Assembly: GCF_003573695.1 (NCBI RefSeq)
Contig: NC_039360.1
Span: 121,296,336 to 121,360,335, forward strand
Source of the DNA: Papaver somniferum
Taxonomy: Eukaryota > Streptophyta > Magnoliopsida > Ranunculales > Papaveraceae
Reading direction: 5' to 3'
DNA: 64,000 nt
Numbering within the stretch: position 1 is the stretch's first letter; every line of letters starts with the position of its first letter. Shown here piece by piece: positions 56,041 to 64,000 of this stretch. A program made the position numbers and the translations under genes. The notes beneath the pieces were generated by a model. It made no database searches. It saw nothing but the letters and a program-made list of their open reading frames with translations, and was not told where the DNA came from.

Positions 56041-56248
56041 ACCAAACATGAAACAGAATATGGGAATATGTAATTCACTTTATTCATGCAATTTTGGTTA
56101 CTACATTGATTGAAACATAAAAACGAATGCATTTAGCACATGCATCAAGCCTTTAAACTCCTAGGAGACCCTAGTGGACGAGTTATAGTCTCGTGAGGGT
56201 TTACATAGAGGTCTACCCACAAAACCTATACAAAAACTTCTAAAGCCA

Positions 56249-56760
56249 TCAATCTTCCTCCTCTGAAGAAGAAGATACATCATCCAAGTAGTCTGGGTTA
56301 TCCTCCGGGATTCTTTCTGCCAAGAAGTGATAGCTTGCATCGAAAGCGAATGCTTCCCCCTTTTCCTCCAAGTAGCACGCTTTCACGACTTCGTGCTAAA
56401 AAAACAAACTTACATTTGTTAGTGGTGTTTCATTGGAAGATAAAATAACATGGGTTACGTAAAACAAACCACAAAAATACTCACAAATTGTGCAATGGAC
56501 AAGGTGAAGGGGCGAGTGTTAAAAACCTGAGGTTGGAGAGCTAAAAAAGAAAGTATCGCGTTTTCGATTACTAGGTGCCTCTCATGGACTTGTTGAACAC
56601 TTATTGCATTAGGATTACCAAAGTCTTGGATAAATTTGTTGTGTACCCTAGCCCAAAAGGTTGTGGAATCCACCCTTTCGGAGGATTGATGTCCAAGTCG
56701 TTTATCCGCATACCATGCTTTGGTGATTGCCAAATCTTCATTTGAATCAAATGAAGTCAT
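56249..56760 (-). CDS. Small NAM-associated/trihelix-like DNA-binding protein of the TIR element
   Basis: Two exons, 56760-56485 and 56395-56249, with a GTGAGT donor and a TTTTTTTAG acceptor. Together they give an intact 140-residue protein. I chose the second ATG (MTSFDSNEDLAITKAW), since the upstream in-frame stretch is hydrophobic and unlike the family. The pattern ITKAWYAD, TTFWARVHNKF, VQQVHERHLVIENAI and FAFDASYHFLAERIPEDNPD follows the W..V...F / S...R / F..CW..L....P layout of NAM-associated or GST-T3-like trihelix proteins, many of which come from plant DNA transposons. Here the second half is degenerate relative to that pattern. It ends in a Ser/Glu tail. A role in binding element ends is inferred. 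Confidence 0.6.
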
Positions 56761-56959
56761 TGTTGTTTGTAGAGAGCTATTAGGTGAGTTAGATGGAGTG
56801 TATGATGATGATATGAGCTTTGGAGAGTATATGGAACTATTTGTATGTTGTTTTGTAGAGAGAAGTAGTATATTTATATGATGGTGGCCAAATTTGGCCA
56901 TTATAGCGTATAAGTACAAGTCAATCAATATAATTGTACTTGCAAAAATTTGAAATTTG

Positions 56960-57520
56960 AACACGCCGACACGGTTTGTATTTCCTCAGTATGCCGACCA
57001 GATCCGTCCGGCAAGGTCGAAATTTTGTTACCATGCCGGCCTTATGATGATTTTAGGCATCTGGAGATCATTTTCTTCTTTGTAACCGCCGGAAATGTAT
57101 GCGGTCATTAGCGTTCCGGCAACAATAAGGCCGGCGGGGTATGAAATTTACAACCATGCCGACCTTTAATGATTTTAGGCATCAGGAGAACAAGGAATTT
57201 TCTGTTTAACCATCGGAACGGTATTTGGTCACTACCGTGCCGGCCGTGATGTGGTTGGAAAGCAACAAAATTTATAACCATGCCGGCCTTATGATGATTT
57301 TAGTCATCAGGAGAAGGTTTTTTATGGAACAAATAGTCGGCAGGGTCGATAAGATAAAACCCCGTCGGCTGTATAACATCCGGCTTGGTATTGATCTGAT
57401 TACCTTGCCGACCCTGGTATTCAAGCATTTTCTGCTGTCAGGGTCGGCAAACGGACAGTTCAAAACCTTGCCGGCCTTGGTGTGGTCGGCACTGTAACTT
57501 AAAAAAAGCATGCCGGCATA
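56960..57520. repeat. Iteron block between the two genes
   Basis: About fifteen copies of CATGCCGGCC, TTGCCGACC, GGGTCGGCA and relatives occur. A larger unit of about 110 bp (ACCATGCCGGCCTTATGATG, then ATTTTAGGCATCAGGAGAA) is repeated three times at 57030-57320. No coding sequence is seen. Confidence 0.75.
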
Positions 57521-57692
57521 AGTCTCATAAACCTTACATAGCTAAAAAAAACCATTCATTCAACAACTAGAAATCCAACACTTGTGGTCCAAAATACGAA
57601 AACATGTCTCATAAACCTTAAAAAAACATTTGTCCAACCTTTAACCTTAACATTTGTCCAACACAACATAGAGAAATAAACTAGGAAAGCAT

Positions 57693-60277
57693 TCATTCAC
57701 CTCCACGACCATGGCCCCGTTTAGGAACACCACCACTACTGCTACCTTCACCACCACGACCACTACTACTACCTTCACCACCACGAGCACTACGAGCCCT
57801 CTTTTTATCAGCACTCATCTTGGCTTGTGCTTCTCTCCTGGGTCCTTCTTCCCTCTTTACTTCAGCATCAACTTGCTTGAACAATTCATGGGCATCCTCA
57901 TTGTCAATATTTCAAGCATAGTCAATGTGCTTGCATTGCTCTTCAATCGACAAAGGCTCTCCTCTGTCTTTCGCGCAGCACAATACCTTCACAAAGGTCT
58001 TCAATTAGTCCTTCTATTTTCAATTAAACAACAAACAATTAATATAATCATTCGATAATGTAATCTTAAAATAGTAAGAGCAACTCTAAAATACTTACAA
58101 AGAACTTAAGACTTATTGTTGGGTCTTTCGATACCATCTTCCTCTTACGAGCCAATTCTTCAGCAGTCATTTCCCTAATCACAGTAGGAAGAGCCCAACC
58201 CAAGTACCACGCCATGTATTTCTCACTGGCTTCACAACCGGTGGTCAACTCGTCCAAAAGACTCACATTTATTTTACGGTCACGTCTGTTGTCCCAATGT
58301 TTTTGAACTGGCGCTGGATCGTAAGAAACGTTAATAGTTTTTTGGGACGTGGTGTATTCAGCCATTTTCACAGTAAACGGCTTATCTTCATCGAAATGAG
58401 GTTCTTCCTGGACGTAACCCAATTGTCGCATTACCCGATGTGGATCGTACATAAAATATCCACCATCCGTAGTCATTAAGGGTCCATAGCATAATGCAAC
58501 TTCATCTCTCATTTCGATTAAACCTTGATTTCTAGCATCTAGATATGGATCAAATAACACATCATCCGCAGTCAATTTTTCGATGGCAATTCGGAGTTTG
58601 ATAAGATTTTGTGGCATTTCCTTATCTTGAGTACCCTTAAAACTGTACCTTTGCGCTCTTGGCTTATCAACCGCAACATTCGTATCCACTTTGATGTAGG
58701 AGTTTACTTTCACCAAAGAAGGGAAGTGCTCATATATCCAAACCCATGCAAACACAAAGTTTGGTAAGAATCTTATCTTACGAGAATTTTGCAAATATAA
58801 ATGATTTAGACAATAAAATTACCTGGGAGAGACATATGTTTCTGTTAACTTGCTTGGTGAGTGCCCTAGAACCCTTTGTCAACTCATTGTTCAAGAAGGC
58901 GACCACCGCAGTACCCCAAGAATACCCACGCACCTTATCTAAGGGATCCATTAGTTGCAAATAACTGGCGTCGACCAAGCTTCCAGAACTGTCGGGGAAG
59001 ATACATTTTCCTAGGACGTAAAGCAAATAAGCTGACGCGGTAGCATTGATTCGCACCGGGTGCACCCTTCCTTCCTTATCAAAGATTTTCTTGGTCCCAG
59101 ATAATGTGTCCCTCAACAGCTTCAGATTAAACTTCTTGGTTAGACGACCTTCTTTCTTCTCAAGCATGGACTCCGTCTCAATCTGATTATAACCGAACAT
59201 TTTCTGGCTCAATTTGTAAATATCCTCAAAAGAAAAATCATAATTGAATCCCTCACACACTGCTTTTCCCTCAAACTCGAGGCCTGGAATTTGATGAGCA
59301 TCATTGGGAATTATCGCCATCTCACTGAATGAGAATAACATTGTATCAGTCTCTCCGTATAACCTCTCACAGAATGCAGAAACAGTAACTCTATCATGCT
59401 CAATATTCGAACTCTCCACCGCATGCCACAACCCGGAGTTCTTGACAATCACTTTCACCTCATCACATTCATCCTCAAGATTCCAAGTCTTAGTCACTAA
59501 AAACGAAGCTTGGCGCCTCAAGAGACAGACGACATGCTTGTGATCCTAAATACCAAAAAAACAAAATGAAAAGAAATACAAACACTTGACGCAAATTTAA
59601 GATAGATACACACTTGAATAAAAAACAAAGACGGATTGAGAGTACTTACGATAGTATTATGGATCGTACATGCCCAAGAATCTTTGTATTCAAAAAGAAC
59701 TTCTCCACCATCTCTTGGGGTCCCCCTTGGACGCTCACCTTTTTTCAGTGTAACCATCAAGTGAGGGGCAGGCATGTGGGAATTAGCTGGTTTAGTGATC
59801 ACCCTCTTCTTCTTTCCGGTTTCAGTTGAAGTTGAAGCTTCGGTTTGTTGAACAATAGCTAGAGTTTGTTATCCATCTCATTCTTCTTCTTGTTCTTCTT
59901 TCACTGCCTCTTCAACAATTTCATCTTCGTTATCCTTATCTTTATCTCCATTACCATCATCATCATCACCTCCTCCAACATTAGGCATTTATTGATCACC
60001 ATCATCATCATCATTGTTACCTCCTCCAGCAGCCGGAGTGCTTTCATCAACATTCAGATGAAATTGATTGGTCTTCATCTGCAGTCTCGTCTGAATCACT
60101 GGGTTCCGATGGTGGTTCAGAATCATTCGGTACACGGATCTTGAGCGTTCCCGGCACAACGTATGCCCCTCGATGTGTCGAAGTCAAGAGTTTATCACCA
60201 ACACGAGGAGGTCTTGAAGGAGGACTAAGAGCTTTCATAGCTTTCTTCTTTGCCTTTTCCAACCTGAACCAGAACAA
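57693..60277 (-). pseudogene. Plant mobile domain (PMD, MAIN-like) gene of the TIR element
   Basis: Exons on the minus strand: N-terminus about 60277-60050, GEVLFEYKDSWACTIHNTI up to a GTAAGT donor near 59650, core 59546-58815, then 58790-58115 and a basic C-terminal exon about 58015-57693. The core has SGLWHAVE, VTVSAFCERLYGETDTMLFS, SAYLLYVLGKCIFPDSSGSL, LDKVRGYSWGTAVVAFLNNE and VFAWVWIYEHFP, the signature of the PMD shared by Arabidopsis MAIN/MAIL1 and transposon proteins. Splice sites remain good, but the acidic first exons have a frameshift and stops (one near 59990), and a TGA interrupts the last exon (near 57911). It is probably recently inactivated, or mis-modelled at the N-terminus. 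Confidence 0.75.
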
Positions 60278-60396
60278 TTAAGAAAAAAAATACAGGTCGG
60301 CAGGGTCGACATATATAACCTATCCGGCGGAACAACGGCCGGAAGGGTCGATATCCAATTAATCTGGGTATACCCCAATCAAGCCAGGTTAATTAA

Positions 60397-60664
60397 CCCG
60401 TTTTTAGTTTTATGATTTTTCCATTTTTAACAAAATTTTGTGATCTTAGTTGCTTATGAAGAAACTTCATGGGAGAGGAAAAATATAAAAGTACAGCTAA
60501 TGGGAGAATAAAATAGAAGAAAGAGGGAATATATTTGTTTTTTTAGTTGTGAGCTTTTCTAAATAAAACGTGGAATAAAAATGAATTCTTAATTTATGAT
60601 CTCCATTAAACCTGGTAAACAAGGACAGGAGGAATGGGTGCACAAAGTTGCTCATAATTATTAC
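60397..60664. other. Spacer between TIR element and solo LTR
   Basis: AT-rich; nothing recognisable. Confidence 0.5.
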
Positions 60665-63124
60665 TGTTAGAGCATTGCTCGGTCGAACTCGCATGCGTTG
60701 CTATCTCAATCATGTTTGTCAATGTTAGTGATCAAAACTATAAGTCTTGATTTCTAGATTACTATAGCTAAGTCTCGGACTAGGATAAAAAGTGTAGTTG
60801 AGATCAAGGACTTCATGGCGATTCATCATACAAGAAGAAGAACTGCTCAAGGAACCGGTGAAACTTCTCGACAAAAAGGTATGTGAATACTTGAACTTAT
60901 TTATCACTCAAAAGTCTATATATTCTATCTCCTACTTCTTGAGACAAAAAGTCGTATGCTATATATAGACTTTGATTATACATAGTTGGTATTTCGAGCC
61001 GAGTATACCTCGCCTATCTATATCTCGAAATATGTGTTGGTAAGCTTTTCGCTTCGACCAAGTTTATTTTTATCTAGTGATGAAAGTCATGATATGTTTC
61101 AATCACTTTGAAAATTTCCTTGACGAGAAATGGTGTAACAACTATATAACGTCCTCTGAGAATGTTTCAGTGATTGGAATGAGAGTTTAGATTACATAAC
61201 CAATGTGGACATAAGCATTGTTGTGGAAACACATTTATGTACAAGTCCTATTCTTGAACCAAAGTTTGCGAACTTTGTTGATCAAGAGAACCGGAAGAAT
61301 GGCGTGAGCCAAGTCCGCGAACTGCCGAAGTTCTCAAACCCGAGAATTTCTGCTGGAGTTGACAAACTAGTGCGTGAAGCTAAGTCCGCGAACTCAGTAC
61401 GCGAACCCAGTCCGCGAACCGGCGAAGTTCTCATCCCGAGAATTTCTGCTGGAGTTTGTAAACTCTGCCCGGTAACTTAAGTCCGCGCACCAAGTCAGCG
61501 AACTTAAGAAGGTTATATATCTGAAGATGATTTCTGAACTTAAACTTAAAAAAACTAAGGAATGCAGTTTGCAAACCGTAGCTATAAAAGCTCATGAACC
61601 GATTCAAGTGAATCAAATCATCTTTGCTTCAATTGTGTCTTGTGTAGTTACATAAGAATTCCTTGCAATTGAACAACTCTCTAACTAGTTCATTTGAGTC
61701 ATGTGAACTAGTTATGGTGAAGAAGAACATGGTTGATATGAAATGCTCATATGCTAACCTTTTGGTTAACTATTGTTGAACCAAAAAGTGCATAAGTTTG
61801 GGTACGGTTAACAAACCTAGAAGCGTGCATTTCAATTGTGTGTAACAAGCTAAGTTTTAGATCTAACGGTTGAGAAATATTAGCTTGAATCTAAATCAGG
61901 TTTTCATCTAACGGTGGATATTGATTGCTTTGTTACCAAGGTAACTTGATGGCAAACCCTGATTTGAAAGACTATATAAGGAGACATCTAGCATCAATGC
62001 AAAACTAATCCCCACACCTTACGTGTGATACTAGTTTGCGTGCTAGAGTCGTTTCTCCTTTAACCTTTGGTTTTCTTCTTCTAAAACCAGGTTAACAACT
62101 TAAAGACTTCATTGGGATTGTGAAGCCAGACCGATACTAATTTATCGTAGTTGTGTGATCTGATCTTGCATCTTCTATCGTACGAGTACAATCATATTGA
62201 TTGGCTTGAGATTGATATCTCCGATAGGCAAGATATAAAAAGTAATCACAAACATCTTCGTCTCATTGTTTGTGATTCCGCAACATCTTGTTTCGCTACC
62301 ATACGATTAAGATTGTTGTGAGGTGATTGATAACTCTAGGCTGTTCTTCGGGAATATAAGACCGGATTATCAATTGGTTCCTGTTCACCTTGATTATTAT
62401 CAAAAGACGGAACAAAACCTTTTAGGGTTTATCTGTGGGAGACAGATTAATCCTTCGATAGACTTGTCTGTGTGAGACAGATTTGTTTATCATCAAGTCT
62501 TCGACTTTGGGTCGTAGCAACTCTTAGTTGTGGGTGAGATCATCTAAGGGAATCAAGTGCGCAGTATCCTGCTGGATCAGAGGCGTAGGGAGTACAACTG
62601 TACCTTGGATCAGTGGGAGATGGATTGGGGTTCAACTACAGTCCAATCCGAAGTTAGCTTGGAGTAGGCTAGTGTCTGTAGGGGCTTAATACAATGTGTG
62701 TTCAATCTGGACTAGGTCCCAGGGTTTTTCTGCATTTGCGGTTTCCTCGTTAACAAAATTTCTGGTGTCTGTCTTATTTCAGTTTTCGCATTATATTGTT
62801 TTATCTTTATAATTGAAATAATACAGGTTGTGCGTTAGATCATCAATTAGAGTAATCCAACCATTGGTTGTTGATTGTCATTCATTGATCCTTGGATATT
62901 GGTCTTTGGTACCATCCAAGTTATTCCTTGTGTTTGATTAAAGACTCGTTGATTTCTATTAGCTTGAGTAAATCAAAACAAGAGAGAGAGATTAACTCCT
63001 TGAGATACTTTTACCTAGATTGAGTCTGACTGTTTAGTTGATTCTCTAGAAAGTATTTCGGAGTTAGTCCATACAGATTGCTAAGCGAAATATTGGATGG
63101 TGTTGTTGGACCCCCGCTTTTTCA
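60665..63124 (+). mobile_element. Solo LTR of a Sirevirus-like copia element
   Basis: 2460 bp, starting TGTTAGAGCATTGCTCGGTC and ending CCCCCGCTTTTTCA. The start and the internal segment CTGGACTAGGTCCCAGGGTT, TTTGCGGTTTCCTCGTTAAC match the other Sirevirus LTRs here. It is flanked by ATTAC (60660-60664) and ATTAT (63125-63129), probably a decayed duplication. No PBS or interior follows, so LTR-LTR recombination is likely. The TATATAAG box is at 61973-61980. The word AGTCCGCGAACT recurs at 61310-61500, as does a 32-bp unit with GAGAATTTCTGCTGGAGTT. Confidence 0.8.
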
Positions 63125-64000
63125 ATTATTTTACTAGGTTTACAAAACCATAATTATTTTATTTTATATTATTTAGGCAATTTTTTTCATAAGAAGATAC
63201 TTGTTACCCACAAACACGGGTATCTAGGCAAAGAAATATTTTTGCCCATCCTGATGTAAGCGAAGTTCAATTGTTGGATACTTACAGTTATAAACAGCTG
63301 CTTCACTTCATCTAAATTTTTTTTGATGCCATTAAATCCATGCTTTATAGGTTTATCTACTATGATGTCTATTTATTCTTATTTGTACTTTTATTTATTA
63401 TCGTAAGACTATAAAAGTACAATGCTTGTGATATTTGGCTAAGCTCCAGGTAAGCCGTTGTTTAAAGATAAAATAATTTTGGTTCAAAATTTTCTCTAGG
63501 AATATATGTTTTAATCCATGAAACATAGTGAAAATTAAAATTCAGGAGATTTGCTCTTAAAATATAAACTTAATACCGTGGGTAACTTATATTTTTTATT
63601 TTCTTTGTCAACTTCTCTTTCATTTAACATTTTTATCCGTCCCCTCTTTAAAAACAAAGTAGTCATTCTAAAATACATTAACAAATCTAAAAACAAATAT
63701 CAAGTGAGCATCATTGATCATTAGCATTTGATAAAATAGATCCAAAATAACACTAAAAAGCTTGGAAATTCATCAATAAAATACACAAATTCAAACAATT
63801 AGATTATATATTAAAAGTTATAAAGTTAGCAAATAAAAAATAAATGGTTTTTCTTTTTTATAAATCAAATATAAAGTTTGACGATAGAAAAAACAATCTT
63901 CAAGCCAATTATACCTCCCACTAAGTACAATAATATCGTCACTTTTTTCTGGAAATAAGTTGTTAAAGTGAAACAATTGACCCCTTAGACATTGATATCT
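63125..64000. other. AT-rich spacer
   Basis: No open frame, repeat or regulatory element could be supported. Confidence 0.5.

Larger units (their letters stand above)
55500..60392. mobile_element. TIR element carrying PMD and trihelix-like genes
   Basis: Terminal inverted repeats of about 45 bp: TTAACCTGGCGAGATTGGGG and TTAACCTGGCTTGATTGGGG, each continuing TATACC(T/C)AGATTAATTGG. TTAA lies outside both ends (55496-55499, 60393-60396) and may be the target duplication, but the ends are palindromic (TTAATTAA) so this is ambiguous. GTCGGC/CCGGC iterons fill 55770-56040, 56960-57520 and 60290-60350. Two genes on the minus strand lie between. No transposase domain is recognised. It is the most complete cut-and-paste-type element in the window. 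Confidence 0.75.

Noticed and set aside
57030..57320. Coding region in the iteron block (frame 57225-57497)
   Set aside because: Frames result from the repeated GC-rich words; no conserved protein motif.

Overview
The window looks like a repeat-dominated stretch of a flowering-plant nuclear genome, probably a eudicot. The evidence is AT-rich spacers, short GT-AG introns, Sirevirus-, Athila- and Cassandra-type retroelements, and one plant F-box gene with introns. The species cannot be fixed from sequence alone. The only convincing host gene is an F-box gene of the At4g35930 (FBS4) type at 49173-50752 on the minus strand, with four coding exons giving 297 residues. Almost everything else is mobile DNA, much of it nested.

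Layout. 1-2520: no gene; the right edge (2425-2520) looks like the end of an old LTR. 2521-4677 and 13820-15597: two halves of older sequence carrying a decayed Ulp1-like peptidase gene, split by a very young 9.1 kb non-autonomous Athila-like LTR element (4683-13814, minus, target duplication ATCTC). 15598-36278: an old Sirevirus-like element (gag remnant, mutated PBS, 5' LTR). Its LTR was hit twice: by a second Athila-like non-autonomous element (16245-23306, plus, AAGTC) and by a gag-only Sirevirus (23906-34941, minus, GCTTA). The latter carries a Cassandra TRIM with 5S rRNA-like sequence in one LTR and a MITE in its internal region. 36468-38660: decayed reverse transcriptase with a GDHA zinc finger and a restriction-like endonuclease. 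38914-44985: decayed L1 LINE, interrupted by a Mutator-like element (42999-44859) that itself contains another inverted-repeat element. 45226-48023: deletion derivative of a TIR transposon with two converging first exons and a nested element. 49173-50752: F-box gene, with telo-box motifs upstream. 51240-55495: spacer with a Stowaway MITE and an inverted pair of dispersed repeats. 55500-60392: TIR element carrying a plant mobile domain (PMD) gene and an intact small trihelix/NAM-associated-like gene among GTCGGC-type iterons. 60665-63124: Sirevirus-like solo LTR. 63125-64000: AT-rich spacer.

Themes. (1) The two Athila-like elements share a protein of unknown function with a DPQLFRLL motif. They also share hairpins whose stems differ but whose AGGA loop is constant, each placed just before a TTTGGGGGT purine tract. 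(2) Several unrelated elements each carry a private short word repeated in direct and inverted orientation. In three places such an array is followed about 40-50 nt later by a shared CATAACTTTTTC box. (3) The PMD plus trihelix-like element is the best candidate for an under-described mobile system here.
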